Assembly (NCBI RefSeq): GCF_001824475.1
Contig: NZ_MHXN01000045.1
Location: forward strand, 1-64,000
Length of the DNA: 64,000 bases
DNA from: Phenylobacterium sp. RIFCSPHIGHO2_01_FULL_69_31
GTDB taxonomy: Bacteria > Pseudomonadota > Alphaproteobacteria > Caulobacterales > Caulobacteraceae
Direction of reading: 5' to 3'
Shown: piece by piece, positions 17,892-25,822 of the stretch
Layout: every line of letters starts with the position of its first letter
How positions within the stretch are numbered: position 1 is the first letter of the stretch
The notes under the pieces: generated by a model
Databases searched by the model: none
The model's input: only the letters and a program-made list of their open reading frames with translations
What the model was told of the DNA's origin: nothing
Made by a program: the position numbers and the translations under genes

Positions 17892-19367
17892 ATGGCGGAC
17901 GACACAGGCGCCTTTCGCGCCATCCAGCATAACGACGCGACGCCGCAGCACCACCGCCGCGGCCCGCTGAGGCCCGAGCGGCTGCAGCCCGTGCGATCGC
18001 GCGTGTCCGGCGCCGGCATCGCCCGCCTCTTCCAGGCCGGCGATGCGGCGGCGCTGCTGGTGGCCTCGTTCGCCGCGGGTCGCCTGATCGACCTGCCCAA
18101 GGTGATGTGGATCGGCGCTCCGCTGCTGGCGGTTCTCTTGCTGGTGGCCACCGGCGCCTACGCCATGAGCTCGCGGGAGCGCTCGCGCCGCAGGTTCGGC
18201 CGCCTGCTGATCGCCGCCGCCGCCGCCGGCGGCGGGGCGGGCACGGTCTGCGGACTGCTGGACCCGACCTTCCCCGCTATCGGTTGCGCGGCCTGGGTGG
18301 CCGCCGCCGCGACGGCGCTCTGCCTGTCGCATCTGCTCTGGGGCGGCATCCTCAAGGACCTGCGCAAGCGCGGCCTGCTGACGCCCAACCTCATCATCGT
18401 GGGCGGCACCGCCTCGGCCCAGCGGCTGATCAAGCGCGCCCTGAAGACCCGCGACGTGAACATCCTCGGCGTCTTCGACGATCGCCGCGACCGCGTAGGC
18501 CCGGAAGTCTGCGGCGTCCCGGTGCTGGGCAAGACCGCCGACCTGATCGACCACCGCATCCTGCCCTACGTCGACCGGATCGTCGTGACCGTGCCGCCCA
18601 AGGCCAGCGCCCGGATCGCCCAGCTGCTCGAACGCCTAGCACCGATTCCGAACCCGATCTGCCTGCTGCTGGACGACACGGACGACGAGACCGAGACCCA
18701 GGCCATCGGCCGCATCGCCGACTTCGACCTCATGCACGTCTCCGGCGCGGCGGAGCGGTCAGGCTATCTCCTGGCCAAGCGCGCCCTGGACCTGACCCTG
18801 TCGGTACTGGCCCTCATCGCGCTCGCGCCGCTGATGACCGCCGTTGCCATCGCCATCCGCCTGGACAGCCCCGGCCCGGTCTTCTTCCGCCAGCGCCGCC
18901 ACGGCTACATGAACGAGGAGATCGTGGTCTGGAAGTTCCGCTCGATGCGCGTCGAGGCATCGGACCACAAGGCGGCGCGCCAGGTTTCCGCGGACGATGA
19001 CCGCGTCACCAAGGTCGGCCGCTTCATCCGCAAGACCAGCCTCGACGAACTGCCGCAGATCTTCAACATCATCACCGGCGAGATGTCGATCGTGGGCCCC
19101 CGCCCGCACGCCATCGGCATGCTGAGCGGCGGCGCCGAAGCCTCGAAGCTGGTCGAGACCTACGCCCACCGCCACCGCATCAAGCCCGGCCTGACCGGCT
19201 GGGCGGCGGTCAACGGTTCGCGCGGCCCGGTGGACACGGCCGACGACGTCCGCCGCCGCGTCGCCCTCGACCTCGAATACGTGGAGCGCCGCTCGTTCTG
19301 GCTGGACATCGCCATCATCCTGCGCACCGCCCCCTGCCTCCTGGGCGACAGCGGCGCGGTGCGATAG
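17892..19367 (+). CDS. Long-form undecaprenyl-phosphate sugar phosphotransferase
   Basis: The 491-residue product is a full-length PssY/WbaP/HfsE-like enzyme: about four N-terminal membrane spans (45-170), a Rossmann-like cytoplasmic CoA-binding-type domain (NLIIVGGTASAQRLIKRAL, ILGVFDDRRDR), another hydrophobic segment (RALDLTLSVLALIALAPLM) and the catalytic core (FFRQRRHGYMNEEIVVWKFR, TSLDELPQIFNIITGEMSIV, GPRPHAIG, PGLTGWAAVNG, LDLEYVERRSFWLD). It initiates lipid-linked repeat-unit synthesis. The ATG at 17892 follows GGGGATGCC. It is third in a tandem of sugar transferases, but is much longer and not a recent copy of the other two. Confidence 0.92.
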   Translation: MADDTGAFRAIQHNDATPQHHRRGPLRPERLQPVRSRVSGAGIARLFQAGDAAALLVASFAAGRLIDLPKVMWIGAPLLAVLLLVATGAYAMSSRERSRRRFGRLLIAAAAAGGGAGTVCGLLDPTFPAIGCAAWVAAAATALCLSHLLWGGILKDLRKRGLLTPNLIIVGGTASAQRLIKRALKTRDVNILGVFDDRRDRVGPEVCGVPVLGKTADLIDHRILPYVDRIVVTVPPKASARIAQLLERLAPIPNPICLLLDDTDDETETQAIGRIADFDLMHVSGAAERSGYLLAKRALDLTLSVLALIALAPLMTAVAIAIRLDSPGPVFFRQRRHGYMNEEIVVWKFRSMRVEASDHKAARQVSADDDRVTKVGRFIRKTSLDELPQIFNIITGEMSIVGPRPHAIGMLSGGAEASKLVETYAHRHRIKPGLTGWAAVNGSRGPVDTADDVRRRVALDLEYVERRSFWLDIAIILRTAPCLLGDSGAVR

Positions 19368-19381
19368 CGGGCGACTAGCGC

Positions 19382-20473
19382 TTAGGGAGTACCCGCAGGC
19401 GCGGCATCGCCCAAAGACGAGGCTCCCCTATCGCGGCCAACTCGCGATTTCAGCCGCATGAAGCGCTTCTCAACAAGGTGCCAACTAAGAAAGCCAAGAG
19501 TCGTGGCGGCGAACAAGGTGAGCAGGCCATGCGTCACCAAGCCCATATCCCGCCAATACCAAATCAGAAGCATGCCGATTGGCCACGCATAAAGATAGAC
19601 GCCGTACGAGATGTCATCGGTTGCGTTAATCGTCTTCAGCGGCCTCCAAGTCGCGTTATTGGCAACCCAGAACAGCACATAAGCGCCAACGGTTATTAGC
19701 GCCACGCTCGCTAGCCCAGGGACGAACAATGCGGCCAGAAGCAGAAGGCTTGCGCCGACGCCGTAACTCTTTCGATAGTGCAGCGGGAAGAGCTTTAAGC
19801 AGGCCCCGCACATGAATGCGGAAGTGAGCCTCACTGTCTCGGCCGGTGTTCCCAGGATCGCGTTTGACGGTCTCGCGGCGCGCTCAATCACCTCGCCAAT
19901 CGGCCAGAGAAACAGGAAATTTGCCACAACGAACAGCGCCGTTAACGCCAGATACCAGAATTTGTGACGATATAGGCCCACAATTCCAAGAAGCGCCGCC
20001 AAGAGATAGCAACGAAATTCGTAACTGATAGTCCACATCGAGCCATTTAGCGCGGCGTACGGAAGACCATCAAACGCTGCAGGCGCCTGCGGGGCCTTCA
20101 GCATCAGCAAGTTCACACCGAGCATCACCCAATCGCGTAGAGATAGCGCCCAAAGGCTGCCTCCTCCAAGAGGAGCCACAATGAACACACATATCAAATA
20201 GCAAACGACAAAAGCCGGATATATCCTCAGAACTCTTTTCCAAAGATACGTCTTGGGGTCCGAAATAAAGCTCGCCGTGATTAGATATCCGCTGATCAAG
20301 AAGAAGCCATCGACAGCAAACTCTCCAAGGCTGATGGTGCCGAAGATGGCTCTGAACGGCTCCCTTGCATAACTCCCATCAAACATTTGCGGTGTATGGG
20401 AGGCGATAACCAGGGAAGCGAAAATCAGACGAAGTGCGCCGAAGGCGTTATCTCGCCCCTGCTGGACAGCCAT
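19382..20473 (-). CDS. Membrane acyltransferase 3 family (OafA-like)
   Basis: The 363-residue product has about ten membrane spans. It starts with the acyltransferase-3 signature (FGALRLIFASLVIASHTPQ with the catalytic His), then VDGFFLISGYLI and the conserved Arg in WKRVLRIYPAF, and later NGSMWTISYEFRCYL. The family moves acetyl or other acyl groups from the cytoplasm onto extracellular polysaccharides. The coding sequence is visibly AT-richer than the flanking genes, suggesting transfer. It is 11 bases downstream of the XrtV accessory-like gene and probably in one operon with it, and it converges on the long sugar transferase gene. Confidence 0.9.
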   Translation of the reverse strand: MAVQQGRDNAFGALRLIFASLVIASHTPQMFDGSYAREPFRAIFGTISLGEFAVDGFFLISGYLITASFISDPKTYLWKRVLRIYPAFVVCYLICVFIVAPLGGGSLWALSLRDWVMLGVNLLMLKAPQAPAAFDGLPYAALNGSMWTISYEFRCYLLAALLGIVGLYRHKFWYLALTALFVVANFLFLWPIGEVIERAARPSNAILGTPAETVRLTSAFMCGACLKLFPLHYRKSYGVGASLLLLAALFVPGLASVALITVGAYVLFWVANNATWRPLKTINATDDISYGVYLYAWPIGMLLIWYWRDMGLVTHGLLTLFAATTLGFLSWHLVEKRFMRLKSRVGRDRGASSLGDAAPAGTP

Positions 20474-20484
20474 TTCGCTGTTCC

Positions 20485-20745
20485 CTAACCCTTGCTGCCT
20501 GGGAACTTCAGGCCGAAGGGCTTCAGCACGAGGGCGATGTAGATGAGGACCCCCAGGACGATCAGGAACGAGACCAGCCCCTGCCCCTCATTGCCGAACC
20601 AGTTGGCCACCGCGCAGCCCACCGCCGGTGGCAGATAGTGCAAAATGGTGTCCTGGGGCTCGCCCGGCTGCACGGACCTGTGCAGAAACAGGACGACCAG
20701 TCCCCCGAAGATCGCAACGGTGATCCAATCGTAGACCGTTTCCAC
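20485..20745 (-). CDS. XrtV sorting system accessory-like small membrane protein
   Basis: The 86-residue product (VETVYDWITVAIFGG...) has two hydrophobic segments (about 8-20 and 60-76) separated by HYLPPAVGCAVANWFGNEGQ, and ends LVLKPFGLKFPGSKG. From memory this matches the small protein found with exosortase V (XrtV), of similar length and order; that recognition is not tool-checked. The GTG at 20745 is chosen because GGAG lies about nine bases upstream; longer in-frame starts add an Arg-rich, non-protein-like extension. It is 11 bases before the acyltransferase gene. The exosortase itself is about 25 kb away. Confidence 0.7.
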   Translation of the reverse strand: METVYDWITVAIFGGLVVLFLHRSVQPGEPQDTILHYLPPAVGCAVANWFGNEGQGLVSFLIVLGVLIYIALVLKPFGLKFPGSKG

Positions 20746-20878
20746 CCGACAGCTCCGTTTCCACCCACGCCTAACTAACAGGACGCCCGCGCCGTGCAAT
20801 CGCCAGCTGCGGACGTCTCGGCTAGCGTACCAGCAAGACACGTGCCGGACGATGCTCGCGTGACCCCGATGGAGTAAC

Positions 20879-21982
20879 ATGATCCGCAAAGCAAGGCGTC
20901 ATGCCCCGGACGGCTCACCCAGGTGGTTAGCCATGACGACCACCGGCTTGGCGGCGGCGTTCGCTCTCGCGGGCTGCGACCTCACGGGCAGAAGCGTCGA
21001 TGCGGTGGCCGCTCCCGCTCGGCTGGCGCAACTTCCCGACGGCCGTAAGATCAATCTGAACTGCAAAGGGCGCGGCAGCCCGACCGTCCTGCTGGAATCC
21101 GGGTTCGGAGCCAATGCCTCGGCCTGGCACAAGGTGCAGCCGGGGTTGGCGCGGACCACGCGGGTCTGCGCCTACGATCGGGCGGGATCCGGCTTCAGCG
21201 ATCCCGGCCCCCTGCCTCGCGACGGCGGCGCCATCGCGCGCGATCTGGACCAGGCGCTGACGGCCGCGCGGACAAAGGGGCCCTTCGTGGTGGTCGGCCA
21301 TTCCGCCGGTGGCCTTTACGCCCGACTGTTCGCCGCCCGCCGGCCGCGCGAGGTGGTCGGCCTGGTGCTGCTCGACACCACGGTGGAACGCCGGGCGCCG
21401 CAGCCCGTCGGCGATGGGCTGGACAGCATCCGGCGGCGCGTTCAACGATGCCTGGCGGTATCCGAGCTTCGGCCGCAACCCGCCGACGCGGACACGCAAT
21501 GGAGCGGCTGCCTGCCGGCCAAGGGCGATTCCCAGGCACGCGAGGTGGCTCGGCGGCCGGACACCTGGCGAAACCAGCTCTCGGAACTGGACAGCATCTT
21601 CGGGCGCACCTCGGACCAGGTCTTCCGCGCCTCGGGCGTCCTGCGGGACATCCCCCTCTATGTGATCACCGCCTCGGACACAGCCGCGGCCGCGCCGACC
21701 TATGGGTTCGACAAGCCGCAATCCGTGCTCGTCCTGCAGCACGAAGCCATCGCGCGCGCAGCCAATCTCGGCTCGCAGCAGACGGTGCTCTCGTCCCACA
21801 TGGTCATGCTCGATCGGCCCGAGGTCGTCGTGTCGGCGGTCGAGGAAATGATCCGCGCGACCCGCACGGGCCGCGCGCCACAGCCTCTCCCGCCCGCGGA
21901 GACGGACCTCCCCTCCACCGACGAGCTCTTCGGTCCGCCGGAGGCGCCGATAGATCCTCTTCGGCCGCCGGCCGGTTTCTGA
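20879..21982 (+). CDS. Lipoprotein alpha/beta hydrolase
   Basis: The 367-residue product has a lipoprotein signal (LAAAFALAGC, lipid-anchored Cys33) after an unusually long N-region, then an alpha/beta-hydrolase domain: PTVLLESGFGANASAWHKV (oxyanion loop), RVCAYDRAGSGFSD, the nucleophile elbow VVGHSAGG (Ser142), LVLLDTTV, and a C-terminal HMVMLDRPEVV with the catalytic His. The substrate is unknown; the family includes esterases and lipases. ATG at 20879 follows GGAG by five bases. A Pro-rich C-terminal tail (PPAETDLPSTDELFGPPEAP) follows the domain. Divergent from the XrtV accessory-like gene. Confidence 0.87.
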   Translation: MIRKARRHAPDGSPRWLAMTTTGLAAAFALAGCDLTGRSVDAVAAPARLAQLPDGRKINLNCKGRGSPTVLLESGFGANASAWHKVQPGLARTTRVCAYDRAGSGFSDPGPLPRDGGAIARDLDQALTAARTKGPFVVVGHSAGGLYARLFAARRPREVVGLVLLDTTVERRAPQPVGDGLDSIRRRVQRCLAVSELRPQPADADTQWSGCLPAKGDSQAREVARRPDTWRNQLSELDSIFGRTSDQVFRASGVLRDIPLYVITASDTAAAAPTYGFDKPQSVLVLQHEAIARAANLGSQQTVLSSHMVMLDRPEVVVSAVEEMIRATRTGRAPQPLPPAETDLPSTDELFGPPEAPIDPLRPPAGF

Positions 21983-21992
21983 GACGGACCGG

Positions 21993-22274
21993 CTAGTCCA
22001 GGCTGGCGAGCTGCTTCAGGCGCCGGGCTTCCCGCGCCGTCATGCATTTCGGCGCCGCCCAGCGCTCGCCTTTCACCACCGCCGCCTCCGCCTTCACGAA
22101 CTCGGCCTTGCCGAACTCGCGCGCGAACGCCCGGCGGGTCATCGCCGAGTTGTCGCAAATGTAGACGGTCCGTCCGGCGTCGGCCGAGGTGTTGGTGGCC
22201 TTCACGTTTTCGCTGGAAACGGCCGGTCCGGCCGCAAGGGCCGACAGGACGGCCGCGCAGATGATCATCCGCAT
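21993..22274 (-). CDS. Small secreted protein of unknown function
   Basis: The 93-residue product has a signal peptide (MRMIICAAVLSALAAGPAVSS) and a mature part with two cysteines (VYICDNSAMTRRAFAREFG and APKCMTAREAR), which probably form one disulfide. I do not recognise the family. ATG at 22274 is preceded by GGAGGAA, a strong Shine-Dalgarno. It converges on the alpha/beta hydrolase with ten bases between the genes. Confidence 0.7.
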   Translation of the reverse strand: MRMIICAAVLSALAAGPAVSSENVKATNTSADAGRTVYICDNSAMTRRAFAREFGKAEFVKAEAAVVKGERWAAPKCMTAREARRLKQLASLD

Positions 22275-22521
22275 CGATGTTCCTCCGTAAGGCGGCTGAA
22301 CGCCGCTCTTGGAGGCAAACCCTACTCCTTAACAGCAGTATGCAAAAGTTTTACGACGCCGCCGCGACAATCGGCGCCTTCTTGCGGAGGTATCGATGTC
22401 ATCGACTCCTTGCCGACGCTTCATCGAACTGTCGCCCCGGCGCCAGATACTCGCCTGATTGCTGATGGAGGACGACGCCAGGAGCTCCTGCGGATCGTCT
22501 GCGCGGGAGGAGAGCCGCTGC

Positions 22522-23079
22522 ATGCGGTACGGCGTTGTCCGAGCGTCACCGGAACTTCCGCCGCCGAGCGTGCAGCGACGGCTCGTGGAGACGATCGGCT
22601 GCGACGTCGTGCTCGAAGACGGGCCCGCGGCCAGTCCGCCGCGCCGCAACCTGATGAATGTCCTGATCGGACTGAAGCGGGGGGACGAAGTCCTGATCCA
22701 TGGCCTGGAAGCCCTCGACGCCACCACGGGTGAGCTTGCCAAGCTGCTCCGCCGATTCTTCGAGACGGGTGTCACCCTCCGAATCGTCGGCGGATCCCGC
22801 GTCGAGGTCCTGGCGCCGGAGGGTGCGATCCCCCGTGTGCTGGCCCTCCTGGCCGACCATGAGATGCGCCGCCCGGCCCGGGAGGCCGGCCGCCGCCGGC
22901 GCGGGTCCGCGGATGCCGGCCCGCTGACGCAACACCAGCTCAAGTTCGCCCGCGACATGCACCGGCGGGGTCACTCGATGCGGGCGATCGGTCTGCTCTT
23001 CCGCCTGACGCCGAACGAGGTGGCGCGACTGCTGCGCAGCCAGCACGCCGCATCGCCCGACCTCGAAGCGGAGGCCTGA
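22522..23079 (+). CDS. Resolvase-fold protein with lost catalytic arginines plus C-terminal HTH
   Basis: The 185-residue product follows the serine-recombinase layout: MRYGVVRAS (compare GYARVS), VETIGCDVVLEDG, NLMNVLIGLKRGDEVLIHGL, and a C-terminal resolvase-type helix-turn-helix (LTQHQLKFARDMHRRGHSMR, then LLFRLTPNEVARLL; about 135-174). Where active resolvases have LDRLGRS, it reads LEALDAT (62-68), so both catalytic arginines are missing, and the Ser9 context is shifted. It is therefore probably a DNA-binding protein derived from a recombinase, not an active one. The ATG at 22522 has GGAGGAG eight bases upstream. It converges on the TonB receptor gene. Confidence 0.65.
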   Translation: MRYGVVRASPELPPPSVQRRLVETIGCDVVLEDGPAASPPRRNLMNVLIGLKRGDEVLIHGLEALDATTGELAKLLRRFFETGVTLRIVGGSRVEVLAPEGAIPRVLALLADHEMRRPAREAGRRRRGSADAGPLTQHQLKFARDMHRRGHSMRAIGLLFRLTPNEVARLLRSQHAASPDLEAEA

Positions 23080-23141
23080 AACTCAGGATTTCGAAACGGA
23101 GCTGTCTCGGGCGGCCGCGGAGGGGCCGCCCGGAGTCTCCC

Positions 23142-25757
23142 CTATAGACGCGCGCTCAGGCTGATCGAGAAGCTGCGACCGAGGTCGTAGTTGTTCAGCT
23201 TGATCTCGTCGCCGCCGCGCTTCTGGAACTCGTCGAACGCCTCGCCCAGCAGGTTGCGGGCTTCGAAGCCGGCGGTGAACTCGTGGCCCCAGGCCTCGAA
23301 CTTCTGGCGGAACGTGAAGTCCAGCAGCACGCCCGGATCCTGTTCGAAGTCGGGCGCTCCGGCCTGGCCCCGCGCCGTGGTCCGCTTGCTGGCGTAGTTG
23401 AGCAGGAAGGTGGCCTGCGTCGCGCCGTCGAGGCTCTCGAACCCGAATTGGGCATTGGCCAGGTGCTTGGACTGGCCCTGGAGGCGGCTGCCGTCCAAGA
23501 CGAAGTTCAACGCCGGCGCAGGCTGGCCCAGGTTCGTACGCGGATAAACCACGTCGCCGGCGCCGACCTTCACCTCCGACTTGGTGAAGGTGTAGTTCGC
23601 CGCCACCAGCCAGCGGACGCCATCCATCCATGCGTTGCCGGTCTCGAACTCGAAGTACTTCTTGAACTCGGCCTCGGCGCCGTAGACGACCGCCTTGGGT
23701 GCATTCAGGAAGCTCTGCTGAAGGCCGGAGCCCGACTCGTTCACCACCGACTCGATCGGCTTGTCGATGTCCTTGTAGAACAGCCCGAACGTGGCGAACT
23801 GCCCGCGGTCGAAGTAGCGCTCGTACCGGGCGTCGAGATTGACGATCTCGCTGTCGAACAGGAACGGGTTGCCGATGAAGGTGCGGTCGGACTCGGGGTC
23901 CAGGTAGAGCTGCGGCGCCTGTTCGCGGAACTGCGGCCGGGCGATGGTCTTCGAGGCGCCGAAGCGCAGCTGCTGATCCTCGCCGAAGTTCCAGGTCACC
24001 GTGCCGGCGGGCAGCAGGTAGTCGTTCTTCAGCGTGCGGCCCTCCAGAGGCGTCGGCGAGAACAGGTCGATCGCCCTCACATCCTGCTTGCCGCTCTCGA
24101 AGCGCGCGCCGACCGTGGCGCGGACAGCGGGGAATATTTCGCCTTCGGCCTGCAGGTACACGCCGTGGGTGATCAGGCTGGCCGTGTAGGCTGCCGCCCC
24201 GTCCGAACCGGTGACTTCCCGCAGGATCAGGCCGCTCGGCCCGATGTTGTAGTCCGAGTAGAGGAAGTCGACCCGCTGGCGCTGGAAGTTCAGGTCCGGC
24301 GTCGAGTTCATCGTGAAGCGGAACACCCGCGAGTCGGAGATCCGCTCGTTGTCAGACCACGCGTAGCCGCCCGTCAGCGTGAGGTCGGCGACATAGGGAT
24401 TGTCCAAGCGATAGGCGAAGTCGACGCCAGCGCCCGAGGTCTTGTCCTCAAGTTCGCTGAAGCGGATGAAGTTGGCGTCGAGCTGCGGGTTGTGCAGGTA
24501 CTCGCCGTTCACGCGCCGATAACGGATCTGCCGCTCGTAGGGCACGTCCCGCTCGGTGCGGGCGTAGGAGCCGCGCCAGGAGATGGTGAGGTTGTCGCCG
24601 ATCTCGTGCTCGCCGGTCAGCTGGGTGTCGATCAGCTCGCGCTGGTACCAGGCGGTGTAGTCGTCGCGAATGAAGTTGCTGGCGCGGGCGCTCTCGCCGG
24701 CCACAGAGCGGGCTTCCTTGGTGACATTGCGGACGTAGAGGTTCGTCCACTTGAAGGTGTGATTGTCCAGCTCGAGGGCGACCTGCGTGAGCGCGTTCAG
24801 GACGATGTCGTTCTGCGTGGAATCCGAGGCCAGATCCTCCTGCACGGAGAGGCCGTCGAGGTTCACGACCCCCTCCTGCTGGATGGCGTTGCGGGTCGAC
24901 CAGCTGTTGTCGTAGCCGCCGACCGCGACGACGCCGATGCGGCCCCAGTCGAGATTCCAGGATGTGCCCGCGGCCAGGTCGAGACTGCCGTTGATCGGGA
25001 TGTCGTTCGTCGACTGCAGCAGGTTGATGTTGGCGTTCTGGAAGCTGCGGCCCATGGCCGTCAGCTCGTCGGACGAAAAATTGGTCGCGTCGATGCGCTT
25101 GCCGGTCTCGATCCCGCGGCGAATCAGCAGCGGAAGCTCCCGGGTGCCGTCGTCGACGCCGAAGGAATCGCTGTCGCCGCCGCCGTCGTAGGTCAGGCCG
25201 CGCTTGAGCGTCGTCTTGTCGTTCATGCCCAGGCTGACGCCCATGGAGATGAACGGACGATCCGGCACACCGACGGTCTTGAGGTCGATCAGGCCGCCCC
25301 CGAACTCGCCGGGATAGTTCACCGAATACGTCTTCTGGACCGTCACGCCGGCCAAGACGTTGGAGGGGAACAGGTCCAGCGGGACCACGCGCTGCAGGGG
25401 CTCCGGGCTGGGCAGCGGCGAGCCGTTCAGCAGCGCGGACGAATAGCGTTCACCCAGGCCACGGACGTAGACGAACCGGCCGCTGACGACGCTGAGGCCC
25501 GCCAGGCGGGTCAGCGCCTGGGCCGCGGTGTCGTCACCCTGGCGGACCAGATCCTCTGCGGTGACGATCGAGGCCACTTCCGAGGTCTCGCGCATGACCT
25601 CCGGGATGAACTTGCCGCGGACGAGAACCTCGTCGACCTCGGTTTCGGCGGCAGGCGGGGCGCTGGGCCGCGCGGCCTGGGCCCAGGCGAAGCCAGGCGC
25701 GGTAAGGGCCGTGGCGCCCAGGAGCAGCCCGGTGACCGGGCGGGTAAGCTTCATCAT
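23142..25757 (-). CDS. TonB-dependent receptor, likely phosphate-regulated
   Basis: The 871-residue product has a signal peptide (cleavage near AWA-Q), a TonB-box-like TEVDEVLVRG, a plug (VSGRFVYVRGLGERYSSALL, PGEFGGGLIDLKT) and a long beta-barrel ending SFSISLSARL. The SGRFVYVRGLGERYS form is typical of a Caulobacterales/sphingomonad receptor subgroup. It imports an unknown ligand. It is 65 bases downstream of the beta-helix lipoprotein gene on the same strand, so the two are probably one operon under the PhoB-box candidate at 27.4 kb. By inference the ligand may be a phosphorus compound. MMK start: the second ATG (25754) is equally possible. Confidence 0.9.
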   Translation of the reverse strand: MMKLTRPVTGLLLGATALTAPGFAWAQAARPSAPPAAETEVDEVLVRGKFIPEVMRETSEVASIVTAEDLVRQGDDTAAQALTRLAGLSVVSGRFVYVRGLGERYSSALLNGSPLPSPEPLQRVVPLDLFPSNVLAGVTVQKTYSVNYPGEFGGGLIDLKTVGVPDRPFISMGVSLGMNDKTTLKRGLTYDGGGDSDSFGVDDGTRELPLLIRRGIETGKRIDATNFSSDELTAMGRSFQNANINLLQSTNDIPINGSLDLAAGTSWNLDWGRIGVVAVGGYDNSWSTRNAIQQEGVVNLDGLSVQEDLASDSTQNDIVLNALTQVALELDNHTFKWTNLYVRNVTKEARSVAGESARASNFIRDDYTAWYQRELIDTQLTGEHEIGDNLTISWRGSYARTERDVPYERQIRYRRVNGEYLHNPQLDANFIRFSELEDKTSGAGVDFAYRLDNPYVADLTLTGGYAWSDNERISDSRVFRFTMNSTPDLNFQRQRVDFLYSDYNIGPSGLILREVTGSDGAAAYTASLITHGVYLQAEGEIFPAVRATVGARFESGKQDVRAIDLFSPTPLEGRTLKNDYLLPAGTVTWNFGEDQQLRFGASKTIARPQFREQAPQLYLDPESDRTFIGNPFLFDSEIVNLDARYERYFDRGQFATFGLFYKDIDKPIESVVNESGSGLQQSFLNAPKAVVYGAEAEFKKYFEFETGNAWMDGVRWLVAANYTFTKSEVKVGAGDVVYPRTNLGQPAPALNFVLDGSRLQGQSKHLANAQFGFESLDGATQATFLLNYASKRTTARGQAGAPDFEQDPGVLLDFTFRQKFEAWGHEFTAGFEARNLLGEAFDEFQKRGGDEIKLNNYDLGRSFSISLSARL

Positions 25758-25822
25758 GTCAGGTGGCCTTCAGGAGTTCGACGGACGCGAAGGGGGCGGG
25801 ACCGAAGCCCCGCCCTGCCGGC

